From Streptomyces sp. ERV7 (GTDB taxonomy: Bacteria; Actinomycetota; Actinomycetes; Streptomycetales; Streptomycetaceae), in the NCBI RefSeq assembly GCF_001653515.1, contig NZ_LYOY01000040.1, positions 62,001 to 126,000 of the forward strand: 64,000 nt of DNA. Direction: 5' to 3'. Below the pieces are notes generated by a model. It saw nothing but the letters and a program-made list of their open reading frames with translations. It had not been told where the DNA came from and ran no database searches. Positions 32,885-43,434 of this stretch are shown here, one piece after another (position 1 is the first letter of the stretch; each line of letters opens with the position of its first letter). A program made the position numbers and the translations under genes.

Positions 32885-34069
32885 TCATGCTCCCTTCGCG
32901 GCCTGGAACAGTTCTGCCCGCGGATCGATGTCCGCAGTCGCCTCGCGGAACGCCTCCAGGGCCTCGCGCGCCTTGTCGTCGAGGTCCTTGGGGACCATGA
33001 CGTCGACGGTGACCAGGAGGTCGCCGCGCGAGCCGTCCTTGCGGACCGCGCCCTTGCCCCGGGCCCGCATCGTACGACCGTTGGGCGTGCCCGCGGGGAG
33101 CTTCAGGGTGACCGGGGGCCCGCCGAGGGTGGGCACCTTCACCTCGCCGCCGAGTGCCGCCTCCGCGAAGGTGACGGGCACGGTGACCGTGAGGTTGTCG
33201 TCCTTGCGGCCGAAGACCGGGTGGGCGTCGACGTGCACGACCACATAGAGGTCGCCCGCGGGGCCGCCGCGCTCGCCCGCCGCGCCCTTGCCGCGCAGCC
33301 GGATCCGCTGGCCGTCGAAGACGCCCGCCGGGATCCTGACCTGCATGGTCCGCGAGGACTTGGCACGGCCGCTGCCCTTGCAGACCTCGCACGGGTTCTC
33401 CGCGATCAGACCGCGGCCCTTGCAGTCCACGCACGGGTCGGTGAGCGAGAAGCCGCCGCCCGTGCCGCGCGAGACCTGGCCGGTGCCGACGCACGTCGGG
33501 CACACCCGGGGCGTGCCGTTCTTGTCGCCGGTGCCCGAACAGGCCTTGCAGGGGGCCTGGCTGGAGAGCCGGATCGGGACCGTGGCCCCGTCCACCGCCT
33601 CGGTGAAGCTGAGCGTCACCTCGGACTCCAGGTCCTGGCCGCGGCGCGGCTGGGTCCTGGTGCCCGGGCCGCCCGCGCCGCCCCGGTTGAAGAGGCCGCC
33701 GAAGACGTCGCCCAGGCCGCCGCCGAAGCCGCCGCCGCCCTGGGCCCCGCCCTGGGCGCCCCCGAAGAGGTCGCCCAGGTCGAAGTTGAAGCTGCCGCCG
33801 CCGGCGCCGGGACCGGCCCGGAAGCCGCCGTTGCCGAAGAGGGCGCGCGCCTCGTCGTACTCCTTGCGCTTCTTGGCGTCGCCGAGGATGTCGTTGGCCT
33901 CGGAGATCTCCTTGAAGCGCTCCTCGGCCTTGACGTCACCCTTGTTGGCGTCCGGGTGGAACTCGCGGGCGAGCTTGCGGTACGCCTTCTTGATCTCGGC
34001 CTCGGTGGCGTCCTTGGGGACGCCGAGGACCTTGTAGTAGTCCTTCTCGACGAAGTCCTTCGTGCTCAT
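32885..34069 (-). CDS. dnaJ: Chaperone DnaJ (DnaJ1)
   Basis: 394 residues. J-domain at 8-75 with the HPD motif (REFHPDANKGD), a Gly/Phe-rich linker (GNGGFRAGPGAGGG, LGDLFGGAQGGAQGG), and the zinc centre of four CxxCxGxG repeats (CKACSGTG, CPTCVGTG, CVDCKGRG, CEVCKGSG), followed by the substrate-binding C-terminal domain. It delivers substrates to DnaK and stimulates its ATPase. Third gene of the heat-shock operon, 45 bases after grpE. Start ATG 34069 (MSTKDFVEKDYY). Confidence 0.97.
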   Translation of the reverse strand: MSTKDFVEKDYYKVLGVPKDATEAEIKKAYRKLAREFHPDANKGDVKAEERFKEISEANDILGDAKKRKEYDEARALFGNGGFRAGPGAGGGSFNFDLGDLFGGAQGGAQGGGGFGGGLGDVFGGLFNRGGAGGPGTRTQPRRGQDLESEVTLSFTEAVDGATVPIRLSSQAPCKACSGTGDKNGTPRVCPTCVGTGQVSRGTGGGFSLTDPCVDCKGRGLIAENPCEVCKGSGRAKSSRTMQVRIPAGVFDGQRIRLRGKGAAGERGGPAGDLYVVVHVDAHPVFGRKDDNLTVTVPVTFAEAALGGEVKVPTLGGPPVTLKLPAGTPNGRTMRARGKGAVRKDGSRGDLLVTVDVMVPKDLDDKAREALEAFREATADIDPRAELFQAAKGA

Positions 34070-34114
34070 CGACGTCCCTCCTTCCGGACGGTCACTTCAT
34101 CCTCGACCGCTGCG

Positions 34115-34755
34115 TCAGCCCTTGTCCGGGCCACCGCTCTCCTCGTCGGCCGTGTCTTCCTTGCCCTCCTTCGCCGCGCCCGGCTGGGGCTCGGCGACGG
34201 CGACCCGCGCGGGTCGGATCGTGCGCTCGCCGATCCGGTACCCGGGCTGGAGGATCCCGACGCACGTCGTCTCGGTGACGTCCGGTGCGTACGAGTGCAT
34301 CAGGGCCTCGTGGACCGTCGGGTCGAAGGGCTCGCCCTCCTTGCCGAACTGCTGCAGGCCCATCTTCGCGGCGACCGTCTCCAGCGACTCGGCGACCGAC
34401 TTGAAGCCGCCGGTCAGCTCGCCGTGCTCACGGGCCCGGCCGATGTCGTCGAGCACGGGCAGCAGCTCGGTCAGAAGGCCGGCGACGGCGATCTCCTTGA
34501 CCGTGACGCGGTCCCGCTCCACACGGCGACGGTAGTTCTGGTACTCGGCCTGGAGCCGCTGGAGGTCCGCCGTGCGCTCACCGAGCGCCGTCTGGGCCTG
34601 GTCCAGCTGAGCCGTCAGGGCGATTTCCTTGGCTGCGTCCCCGGCCGGGGCCGCCTTCCCCTCCTTGGAGGAGTCGGCGGCCTTCGGCTCGGCGTCTTCC
34701 TGTGCGCCGGAGGGGACTTCGGGCTTCTCCTCGAAGCCCGGGGTCTCCTCAGACA

Positions 34756-34756
<1 letters not shown>
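34115..34756 (-). CDS. grpE: Nucleotide exchange factor GrpE
   Basis: 213 residues. The N-terminal 60 residues are acidic and disordered, then a long dimerisation helix (LDQAQTALGERTADLQRLQAEYQNYRRRVERD) and the beta domain (MGLQQFGKEGEPFDPTVHEALMH, with PGYRIGERTIRPARVAVA). It releases ADP from DnaK. The ATG overlaps the dnaK stop by one base (TGATG), giving tight coupling. Confidence 0.96.
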
Positions 34757-36666
<1,910 letters not shown>

Positions 36667-36764
36667 TCACCCGTCCCGGCCGGTCAACAGAGCTGAGTCC
36701 CCTAGGCTCAACTTTTATACGCGCCTTAGGTTTGTGCCCGGTGTTTGCCTGCGGGCCGGTGGGG

Positions 36765-37083
36765 GCTGGTCGCGCAGTTCCCCGCGCCCCTGATGGGGCC
36801 GGTGTGTATCCGCGGGTCGTCGTGGGCTGGTCGCGCAGTTCCCCGCGCCCCTGGGCAGCACGGGGGCGGGCCAGACCTGAGGACCGGGCCACCCCGCAAC
36901 CCCCTAGGGGCGCGGGGAACTGCGCGACCAGCCACCGATCACCGTTCACCTGGTCACGCGCCCGCAGCACCACTCCCTTTAGGGGCGCGGGGAACTGCGC
37001 GATCAGCCACCGACCACCGGTCACCTGACCACGCGCCCGCAGCACCACCCCCTTAGGGACGCGGGGAACTGCGCGACCGGCCC
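36765..37083. repeat. Five GGGGCGCGGGGAACTGCGCGA elements with a 75-bp tandem repeat
   Basis: The 475-base gap 36619-37093 contains the dnaK promoter and then five copies of the GC-rich element: two inverted (about 36767-36790, 36830-36852) and three direct (about 36906, 36981, 37055). The last three head units of about 75 bases that also share CACGCGCCCGCAGCACCAC. No gene is visible. Opposed copies can form long hairpins. Confidence 0.85.
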
Positions 37084-37093
37084 CCGCCGGCCG

Positions 37094-37783
37094 TCAGCCG
37101 GCCACGCGCCCCGCGCCGAGCCGCCCGTCCCCCATCTCCACCACGTGATCCACCCGCTCCACATGCCCCACGTCATGCGTGACCAGCACCGTCGCCGTGG
37201 CGCGCTCCCGGGTGAGCCGGACCAGAAGGTCAAGGACCGAAGCCCCCCGGGCATGGTCGAGCGCGCTCGTCGGCTCGTCCACCAGCAGCACAGACGGCGA
37301 GTTCATCAACGCCCGCGCGATGTTCACCCGCTGCCGCTCACCGCCGGAGAGCTGGTGCGGCCGCCGGTCGGCCCGGTCGACGAGGCCCACCGCGTCGAGC
37401 AGATCCAGCGCACGCGCCCGGGCGCCCGCAGGCCTCGCGCCCGCCAGATGCGCCATCACCTGCACCTGCTCCGCCGCCGTCAGCGACGGCAGCAGGTTCG
37501 GCTGCTGGAAGACGATCCCGACGCGCTCCCGACGCAGCGCCGCCCGCTCGGCCGCGCTCAGCGACCCCGTCTCGGCCCCGGCGAGCACCACCCGCCCCCG
37601 GTCGGGCGTGATCAGCGTCGCCGCCACCGCGAGCAGGCTGGACTTGCCCGAGCCCGACGGCCCCACGCACGCCGTCAGGGTCCCGGCCGGCACGGCCAGG
37701 GACACCTCGTCGAGCGCGGTGAGCCGCCCGTCCCCGTCCGGGTACGTCAGCGTCACACAGTCCAGCAGAAGCGGCGCGGTCAT
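37094..37783 (-). CDS. ABC transporter ATP-binding protein (LolD/MacB-like)
   Basis: 229 residues. Walker A CVGPSGSGKSSLL, Q-loop VFQQPNLLPSL, signature LSGGERQRV, Walker B VLLVDEPTSALD and H-loop VTHDVGHV. It powers the permease encoded just before it on the same strand, whose stop it overlaps by 4 bases (37780-37783). MacB/LolCDE-type systems move substrates from the membrane or act in antibiotic resistance. Start ATG 37783. Next to a divergent two-component system, an arrangement typical of bacitracin/antimicrobial peptide sensing. Confidence 0.93.
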   Translation of the reverse strand: MTAPLLLDCVTLTYPDGDGRLTALDEVSLAVPAGTLTACVGPSGSGKSSLLAVAATLITPDRGRVVLAGAETGSLSAAERAALRRERVGIVFQQPNLLPSLTAAEQVQVMAHLAGARPAGARARALDLLDAVGLVDRADRRPHQLSGGERQRVNIARALMNSPSVLLVDEPTSALDHARGASVLDLLVRLTRERATATVLVTHDVGHVERVDHVVEMGDGRLGAGRVAG

Positions 37784-38817
37784 CGGGCACTCCCCAGCGC
37801 GGTCAGCGGGTCGACGGCGGTGATCCGCCGGATGGACAGGGCGGCGCCGAGCACGCCGAGGACGATCAGGACGAGCGCGGGAACCAGCGTGGTGCGGACG
37901 TCGAGGACGAACGGCACCGCGCCCTCGACGAGCCCGCCGACCGCCGCCGCGAGCCCCGTCCCGGCCGCCGTCCCCGCGCACAGCATCAGCACCGCCTGCC
38001 CCAGCGCGTCCCTCAGGAGGTACGGCGTGGACGCGCCGAGCGCCTTGAGGACCGCGATGTCCCCGCTGCGCTGGATCGTCCACACGGTGAAGAACGCACC
38101 CACGACCAGCGCCGAGATGACGAAGAGGAAGCCGCGCATCAGCTGGAGCGAGCCGTTCTCGGCCCGGTAGGACGGCAGGGCGGACAGCGCGCCGTCCAGG
38201 GTGCGGGTGGTGGTGCCGAGCGACCGGTCGGCCGCCGTGAGGTCCACGCCGTCGCCGAGCGTCAGGGCCACCACCGTGGCCGGTGCCCCGGACGCCAGCA
38301 CGGTCCAGACGACCGGGGTGTGGCTGTACGAGTCCTCGCCGCGCACCGCCGAGACGGTCAGCGCCCGGCCGCCCACGACGACCGTGCCGCCCTCGGCCGC
38401 CCGCAGCTTGTCGGCCGCGCCCCGGGAGAGGACCACGGCCCCCTCCCGTACCGGAGCGAGCCCCGAGCCGGGCCGGACGGCGAACACCGACACCGCCTCC
38501 GTGCGCTCCCCCGCCTTGGCGTTCACCGTGGAGATCGCGAGCGGCTCGGCGCCGCGCACGCCGGGCACCCGGCCCCACCCCTGCCAGACGGACGGGCGCA
38601 GGACCGAGCTGGTGAACGACACCGCCCGACCGCCGGGCGGCGCCGCGAAGGCGAGCCGGTCGGCGGGCAGCCCCACGACGGCCGAGGTGTTGTCCCGGGC
38701 GAGCCCGGCGGTCAGCCCGGACAACAGGCCGACGAGCAGGGTGATGAGCACCACCACCGTGCCCATCAGCGCGAACCGGCCCCGGGCGAACCGGAGGTCT
38801 CTCCATGCGACGAACAT
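37780..38817 (-). CDS. FtsX/MacB-like ABC transporter permease
   Basis: 345 residues. One membrane segment at residues 16-40 (LMGTVVVLITLLVGLLSGL), a large extracytoplasmic domain (about 45-215), then three membrane segments (GFLFVISALVVGAFFTVWTI, AVLMLCAGTAAGTGLAAAVGG, ALVLIVLGVLGAALSIRR). This is the FtsX/MacB permease fold. The protein starts at ATG 38817 (MFVAWRDLRFARGRFA). It partners the ATPase downstream and may export or extract a lipid or peptide. Divergent from the histidine kinase at 38951, so possibly regulated by it. Confidence 0.9.
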   Translation of the reverse strand: MFVAWRDLRFARGRFALMGTVVVLITLLVGLLSGLTAGLARDNTSAVVGLPADRLAFAAPPGGRAVSFTSSVLRPSVWQGWGRVPGVRGAEPLAISTVNAKAGERTEAVSVFAVRPGSGLAPVREGAVVLSRGAADKLRAAEGGTVVVGGRALTVSAVRGEDSYSHTPVVWTVLASGAPATVVALTLGDGVDLTAADRSLGTTTRTLDGALSALPSYRAENGSLQLMRGFLFVISALVVGAFFTVWTIQRSGDIAVLKALGASTPYLLRDALGQAVLMLCAGTAAGTGLAAAVGGLVEGAVPFVLDVRTTLVPALVLIVLGVLGAALSIRRITAVDPLTALGSAR

Positions 38818-38950
38818 GGCCCCAGCCTCCCGGCCCGGGCCCGCCGGGACATCGCGCCACAGCACACATCGACCGGATCGAAGGATGCATCCGCACATCA
38901 AACTTTCGGTTGACCGGGCCGGGGCCGGGCCCGCTTACGCTGGAAGTCCT

Positions 38951-40120
38951 ATGGACTCCCGCCCCCACACCCCGGTCGCCCGGCTGCTGCGCCTGTGTCT
39001 GCACGCGCTGCTCGCCGGGCTGCTCGCGCTGGTCGCGGCCCGGTCGACGGGCGAGGCGGGGGTGCTGTCAGCGACGGGCGCGATGGCGGCGGTGTACGCG
39101 GCGGGGGTGCTGATGCCCGCCGTGCGGCCCCGTACCCGCTCGGGCGCCGGCTGGCTCGGGCTGCTCTGTGCCGTCTGGCTGCTGCTGCTCGTACTGTCGC
39201 CGGACGCCCTGTGGGTGGCCTTCCCCCTCTACTTCCTCCAGCTGCACCTGCTGCCGTCGCGCTGGGGCCTGCCCGCCGTGGCGGCGACGGCGGGCGCGGC
39301 CATCGCGAGCTTCCTGCTCCACGGCGAGCAGGTCACGCCCGGCACCTTCATCGGGCCGCCGCTGGGCGCGGCCGTGGCGGTGGCCACCGTCCTCGGCTAC
39401 GACGCGCTGTACCGGGAGAGCGAGCGGCGGCGCGAGCTGATCGAGGAGCTGGTGTCGACCCGCGCCGAGCTCGCCGACGCGGAGCGCGCGGCGGGCACGC
39501 TGGCCGAGCGCGAACGCCTCGCCCGGGAGATCCACGACACGCTGGCGCAGGGCCTGTCCTCCATCCAGCTGCTGCTGCGGGCCGCCGAGCGCGCGCTGGC
39601 GGCGGACGACCCGGCCCGCGCCCATGTCGAGCAGGCGCGTACGGCCGCCCAGGACAATCTGGCGGAGGCCCGCCGGTTCGTCCGGGCGCTGACCCCGCCC
39701 GGTCTGGAGCGCGCCTCGCTGCCCGGGGCCCTGGAGCGCCTGTGCGCCTCGACACCCGGCCCCGCCGTGCGGTTCGGGGTGAGCGGCACCCCGGTCGAGC
39801 TGCCCACGCCGTACGAGGTCGCACTGCTGCGGATCGCCCAGTCGGCGCTCGCCAACACGGTCCGGCACGCCGCGGCGGAGCGCGCGGAGATCACGCTGAG
39901 CTTCATGGACACCTCGGTGGCACTGGATGTCGTCGACGACGGCAAGGGCTTCGAGCCGGGCCGTGAGCGTCCGTCGGGCACCGGCGGCTTCGGGCTCCCG
40001 GCGATGCGGTCGCGGGCGCGCTCGCTGGGCGGCACCCTGAGCGTCGAGTCGGCGCCGGGCCAGGGCACGGCGGTCGCGATCACCCTGCCGCTGCCGGTGC
40101 GGGAACGGGGTGCGCCATGA
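38951..40120 (+). CDS. NarL-type sensor histidine kinase
   Basis: 389 residues. Five or six membrane segments in residues 12-155 form the sensor region with almost no extracytoplasmic loop, as in intramembrane-sensing kinases. The HisKA_3 box is LAREIHDTLAQGLSSIQLLLR with His195, and HATPase_c ends with DVVDDGKGFEPG and GGFGLPAMRSRARSLGGTL. Start ATG 38951. Coupled to its response regulator by a 4-base overlap and divergent from the ABC exporter, a common layout for cell-envelope or antimicrobial sensing. Confidence 0.92.
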   Translation: MDSRPHTPVARLLRLCLHALLAGLLALVAARSTGEAGVLSATGAMAAVYAAGVLMPAVRPRTRSGAGWLGLLCAVWLLLLVLSPDALWVAFPLYFLQLHLLPSRWGLPAVAATAGAAIASFLLHGEQVTPGTFIGPPLGAAVAVATVLGYDALYRESERRRELIEELVSTRAELADAERAAGTLAERERLAREIHDTLAQGLSSIQLLLRAAERALAADDPARAHVEQARTAAQDNLAEARRFVRALTPPGLERASLPGALERLCASTPGPAVRFGVSGTPVELPTPYEVALLRIAQSALANTVRHAAAERAEITLSFMDTSVALDVVDDGKGFEPGRERPSGTGGFGLPAMRSRARSLGGTLSVESAPGQGTAVAITLPLPVRERGAP

Positions 40121-40758
40121 GCGCCGCGCCGATCAGGCTGCTGCTCGCCGACGACCACCCGATCGTGCGGGCGGGGCTGCGGGCCGTCCTCGGCACCGAG
40201 CCGGACTTCACGGTCACCGGCGAGGCCGCGACCGCCGAGCGGGCGGTGGAGCTGGCGGCCTCGGGCGGCTTCGACGTGGTGCTGATGGACCTTCAGTTCG
40301 GCGCCGGGATGCACGGCTCGGCCGCCACCGCCGCGATCACCGCACGGCCGGGCGCGCCCCGGGTGCTCGTCCTCACCACGTACGACACGGACGCCGACAT
40401 CCTGGCGGCCGTGGAGGCGGGCGCGGCCGGGTATCTGCTGAAGGACGCGCCGCCGGAGGAGCTGGCGGCGGCCGTGCGGACGGCGGCGGCCGGACAGTCG
40501 GCGCTCGCCCCGGCGGTGGCGCACCGGCTGATGGACCGGATGCGCACCCCGGCCGAGGCGCTCACCCGCCGGGAGCTCGAAGTGCTGCAACTGGTCGGCG
40601 ACGGGCTCTCCAACCAGCAGATCAGCAAACGGCTCTTCCTGAGCCAGGCGACCGTCAAGTCCCACCTCGTCCATGTCTACGCGAAGCTGGGAGTGGAGTC
40701 GCGCACGGCGGCGGTCGCGGCGGCCGGCGCACGCCGGCTGATCCGGCAGCCCGGCTGA
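40117..40758 (+). CDS. LuxR/NarL-family response regulator
   Basis: 213 residues. Receiver 6-120 with Asp12/13 and phospho-acceptor Asp58 (VVLMDLQFG), Thr near LVLTTYD and Lys in YLLKDAPPE. LuxR HTH at about 149-195 (LTRRELEVLQLVGDGLSNQQISKRLFLSQATVKSHL). Cognate to the kinase at 38951-40120, overlapping it by 4 bases. The divergent ABC exporter is the likely target. Confidence 0.93.
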   Translation: MSAAPIRLLLADDHPIVRAGLRAVLGTEPDFTVTGEAATAERAVELAASGGFDVVLMDLQFGAGMHGSAATAAITARPGAPRVLVLTTYDTDADILAAVEAGAAGYLLKDAPPEELAAAVRTAAAGQSALAPAVAHRLMDRMRTPAEALTRRELEVLQLVGDGLSNQQISKRLFLSQATVKSHLVHVYAKLGVESRTAAVAAAGARRLIRQPG

Positions 40759-40842
40759 TTTCCTCTACGCTCACGCGTCACGGCCGACGCGGAGGGGCAT
40801 GCATGCGGCATGTGTCCGGCCTGAGCCGCGCGGAGGCACCGT

Positions 40843-41169
40843 ATGCCACAGACAGCCCGCCAGTACTGGTGGAATCTGCAAGGACGCACCCGACTCAACT
40901 TCAACTGGGGCATCATCAACCACGACTCGACCGTGATCATCACCGCGTCCGAGTACAGCGTGGACAACAACGACCCCAGGCACAGCCCCCGGTTCGTCGG
41001 CGCCGCCACGATCACGGTGGAGAACATCAGCCCGCACTCGCCGCCCTACGACCCGAACCACGGGGTCACGTTCACGGTCAACGTGGAGTGGGGCGCGCCG
41101 CTGCACATCGTCACCGACATCACGGTCCTGGACGGCCCACCGGTCGCCATCGAGTACCAGAACGGCTGA
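40843..41169 (+). CDS. Stand-alone copy of the beta domain found on the adjacent protease
   Basis: 108 residues, all beta. Its sequence (QYWWNLQGRTRLNFNWGIINHDSTVIITASEYSVDN and SPHSPPYDPNHGVTFTVNVEWGAPLHIVTDITVLD) is close to the first 98 residues of the next gene, so a tandem duplication gave a free domain and a domain fused to a protease. No signal peptide, no cysteines. It could be a binding or escort domain, or an inhibitor; this is inference. Start ATG 40843. Co-oriented and 9 bases from the protease gene. Confidence 0.8.
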   Translation: MPQTARQYWWNLQGRTRLNFNWGIINHDSTVIITASEYSVDNNDPRHSPRFVGAATITVENISPHSPPYDPNHGVTFTVNVEWGAPLHIVTDITVLDGPPVAIEYQNG

Positions 41170-41178
41170 GGGGGGCCG

Positions 41179-41991
41179 ATGCCGCGTACCGCACGCCAGT
41201 ACTGGGCCGGGCTCCAGGGCCGTACCGCGCTGAACTTCAACTGGGGCATCATCGACCACGACTCGACGGTCATCGTCACGGTCTCCGAGTTCAGCGTCGA
41301 CCCCAACGACCTCAAGCACAGCCCCCGGTTCACGGGCGCGGCGCCGGTGCGGGTCAGCAACATCAGCCCGCACTCCCCGCCGTACGACCCCAACCACGGC
41401 GTGACCTTCGTGGTCACCGTCGAATGGGGCGCCCCGCTGCACATCGTCACCGACATCACGGTCCTGGACGACAAGCCGGTCTACCGGCTGTGGGACGGCG
41501 GCCGGCTGGCCTTCACGATGCAGGCCCAGACGCAGACCAACTGGTGCTGGGCGGCGGTGTCGACCAGCATCGCCCGCTTCTACAACGCCGGGAGCACCTG
41601 GACCCAGTGCGCGGTGGCCAACTCGCAGACCGGGCGCACCGACTGCTGCGGCGGCGGGGCGAGCGGGGCCGGCTGCAACTCCCAGCAGCCGCTGGACAAT
41701 CCGCTGCGGATCGTCGGTCACTTCGACCGGATGGTCTCCAACCGGGTGGACTTCGCGACGGTCGAGTCCGAGATCAAGGCGGGCCGTCCGCTGTGCGTCC
41801 GGATCGGCTGGTCGACCGGCGGCGGGCACTTCCTCACCGCGATGGGCGTGGACGCGCCGCTGAGCGGCTCGGACGCGATCGTGGCCGTCGACGACCCGAT
41901 CTACGGCCGGTCCGACCAGGTCTACAACACGCTCGCGACCAGCTACCAGGGCAGTGGAACCTGGACCCACAGCTACTACACCCGGGCATAG
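41179..41991 (+). CDS. Papain-like cysteine protease with N-terminal beta domain
   Basis: 270 residues. Residues 1-100 repeat the domain of the preceding gene. Residues 105-265 form a papain-like domain of the Peptidase_C39_2/C70 kind: MQAQTQTNWCWAAVSTSIARF with Gln117-Gln119 and catalytic Cys123, GGGHFLTAMG with His217, and AVDDP with Asp239. Three further cysteines (CC at 156-157, C166) could form disulfides, which would suit a secreted enzyme, but no signal peptide is seen. Similar proteases are found as effectors or toxins. Start ATG 41179. Part of a three-gene set with 40843 and 42003. Confidence 0.88.
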   Translation: MPRTARQYWAGLQGRTALNFNWGIIDHDSTVIVTVSEFSVDPNDLKHSPRFTGAAPVRVSNISPHSPPYDPNHGVTFVVTVEWGAPLHIVTDITVLDDKPVYRLWDGGRLAFTMQAQTQTNWCWAAVSTSIARFYNAGSTWTQCAVANSQTGRTDCCGGGASGAGCNSQQPLDNPLRIVGHFDRMVSNRVDFATVESEIKAGRPLCVRIGWSTGGGHFLTAMGVDAPLSGSDAIVAVDDPIYGRSDQVYNTLATSYQGSGTWTHSYYTRA

Positions 41992-42002
41992 GGGACGGAC
42001 CC

Positions 42003-42584
42003 ATGGCGCTTCAAGTACCGCAGCCACCCCAGGAGTCGCGCTCGGCCGCCGAGGCCGGGGTCGAGCTCCTCGCGGGCCTCGGCCGGGTCCGCACGGCGAC
42101 GCTGCTGCCCGCCGCGGCCGACGAGCTCCGGCTGGCCCATCCGCTCCAGATGTACGTGATCGGCCTCGGCGATCTGCCGGGCGGCCTGGGCCGCGCCCGG
42201 CCGGTCGCCTGGCGCTATCTCGTCCAGCACGACTCGGGGCCGGTCGCGCTCGCCGAGACGGTACGGGACGAGGCGGGCGGCCACGTCTTCAGCCAGCTCA
42301 ACTACGGGCCGTTCGTGGCCGGTACGGCGGCCGCCCTTGAGGCCGCCGGGCGGGCGCCGGGCGACGACGCGGAGGTGCGGCTGCTGCATCTTCCGGCCGT
42401 CCATCTGATCGCCGTCTGGCTGCACTCACCCGCCTCGGACACCCTGGTTCCGGCGTCCCCGGCCCCCTCGGGCGTCGAGGCGGACCGCGCGTACCCGGCG
42501 GCCGAACTCTTCGCGCTGCTCGCGGCGAACGCGCCGCAGGACGTGCTGCCGCCGGAGGCGGAGGACGACCGGGGCGGGGGCTGA
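42003..42584 (+). CDS. Hypothetical protein following the papain-like protease
   Basis: 193 residues, no signal peptide or membrane segment. Helical N-terminus (ESRSAAEAGVELLAGLGRVRTATLL), a beta-containing middle (ARPVAWRYLVQHDSGPVALAETV, FSQLNYGPFVAGTAAALEAAG) and a helical end (LHLPAVHLIAVWLHSP, YPAAELFALLAANAPQDVLPPE). I do not recognise the family. It lies 11 bases after the protease, so it is translated from the same mRNA; by position it could be an inhibitor, immunity protein or cargo, but nothing in the sequence shows which. Start ATG 42003. Confidence 0.7.
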   Translation: MALQVPQPPQESRSAAEAGVELLAGLGRVRTATLLPAAADELRLAHPLQMYVIGLGDLPGGLGRARPVAWRYLVQHDSGPVALAETVRDEAGGHVFSQLNYGPFVAGTAAALEAAGRAPGDDAEVRLLHLPAVHLIAVWLHSPASDTLVPASPAPSGVEADRAYPAAELFALLAANAPQDVLPPEAEDDRGGG

Positions 42585-42637
42585 GAGCCCGTCTTCGGAC
42601 CCCTCACCGCGGACACACCGCCACAGGCCTCGCGCCC

Positions 42638-42664
42638 GTGAGCCCCCGGCCGCCGGGGGCTCAC
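42638..42664. terminator. Hairpin terminator
   Basis: GTGAGCCCCCGG (42638-42649) and CCGGGGGCTCAC (42653-42664) with a 3-base loop, between the convergent protease cluster and the universal stress protein gene, whose last codons it overlaps. Confidence 0.7.
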
Positions 42665-43173
42665 ACCCGCAGCGCGAAGTCCTGTGCCGTGGCCCGGCGC
42701 AGCTCCCTTGCCGCACCCTTCGGCGCCCGCGGCGCGGGCACGGTCAGCAGCGGGCACTCCGCGTGCCGCAGTACGTACCGGCGCACCCGGGCCCGCCAGG
42801 TGCCCGAGCGCGCGCCCACCACCAGCAGGTCGTCCGGGCGGTGCGCGATCGTGCACAGCGCGGGCCCCGGCCGCCCGCGCGCCGCCACCTCGCGGACCTC
42901 GACGCCCGGCGGCAGCCCGCCGAACGCGTCCGCGAAGGCCTCGTCGAGGCGTCGGCGCGCGTCCTGCTCCCAGTGCGCCGCCCACGCCGGGTCGGGGTGG
43001 CGCAGATACAGGTACTCGCCCTCGGGCGGCTCCCACGCGATCACGGCGACCAGTCTGCGGCCGCTGCGCCGCGCCTCGTCGGCGGCGGCGCGCAGGGCGG
43101 CCAGGCTGCCCAGCGAACCGCTCACGCCCACGACCACCCGCCCCGGGCCCGGCCCACCGTGCCGCCCGCTCAC
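42661..43173 (-). CDS. Universal stress protein (UspA family)
   Basis: 170 residues, one Usp domain. It shows VVVGVSGSLGSLAALRAAADEA, VAVIAWEPP and the nucleotide-binding end DDLLVVGARSGTWRARVRRYVLRHAECPLLTVP, resembling the ATP-binding G-x2-G-x9-G(S/T) motif in degenerate form. Likely binds ATP or AMP under stress. GTG 43173 has GGAAGGGA upstream and overlaps the stop of a small upstream ORF (43170-43334). Confidence 0.88.
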   Translation of the reverse strand: MSGRHGGPGPGRVVVGVSGSLGSLAALRAAADEARRSGRRLVAVIAWEPPEGEYLYLRHPDPAWAAHWEQDARRRLDEAFADAFGGLPPGVEVREVAARGRPGPALCTIAHRPDDLLVVGARSGTWRARVRRYVLRHAECPLLTVPAPRAPKGAARELRRATAQDFALRV

Positions 43174-43334
43174 TCGGCCCGTCCCTTCCACGGCCGAAGG
43201 GCCCACAGCCGGCCGGGGGAGAGGGGCCTCGGCCCCTCTTCGCGGCGCCGCTGCATCTCCCGCTCGAACCGGTCCGTCACCGTCCCCGCCGCCGTACCCG
43301 CCGCCGTGCCCATGACCGTCGCCTCGCCCTGCAT
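43170..43334 (-). CDS. Small hypothetical protein coupled to the universal stress gene
   Basis: 54 residues: MQGEATVMGTAAG, an Ala/Gly/Thr stretch, then basic FEREMQRRREEG and a Trp-containing end LWALRPWKGRAE. ATG 43334 has GAAAGGG upstream, and the stop overlaps the Usp GTG by 4 bases, which argues for a real coupled gene rather than a chance ORF. It lies divergent from the MocR regulator across about 100 bases. Function unknown. Confidence 0.5.
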   Translation of the reverse strand: MQGEATVMGTAAGTAAGTVTDRFEREMQRRREEGPRPLSPGRLWALRPWKGRAE

Positions 43335-43396
43335 GGTTCTCGCCCTTTCCGGCCGTTCCAGACCAATGCGCTGACACTTGGAGAGTCTGTAGGCTT

Positions 43397-43420
43397 ATTG
43401 GCCTGGACAGCAGGGCCAAT
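43397..43420 (+). promoter_or_regulatory. Putative MocR operator
   Basis: ATTGGCC (43397-43403) and GGCCAAT (43414-43420) form a perfect 7-bp inverted repeat with 10-base spacing, 15 bases upstream of the MocR gene and between it and the stress-protein operon. Confidence 0.55.
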
Positions 43421-43434
43421 CCAAGGGAGTTGGT

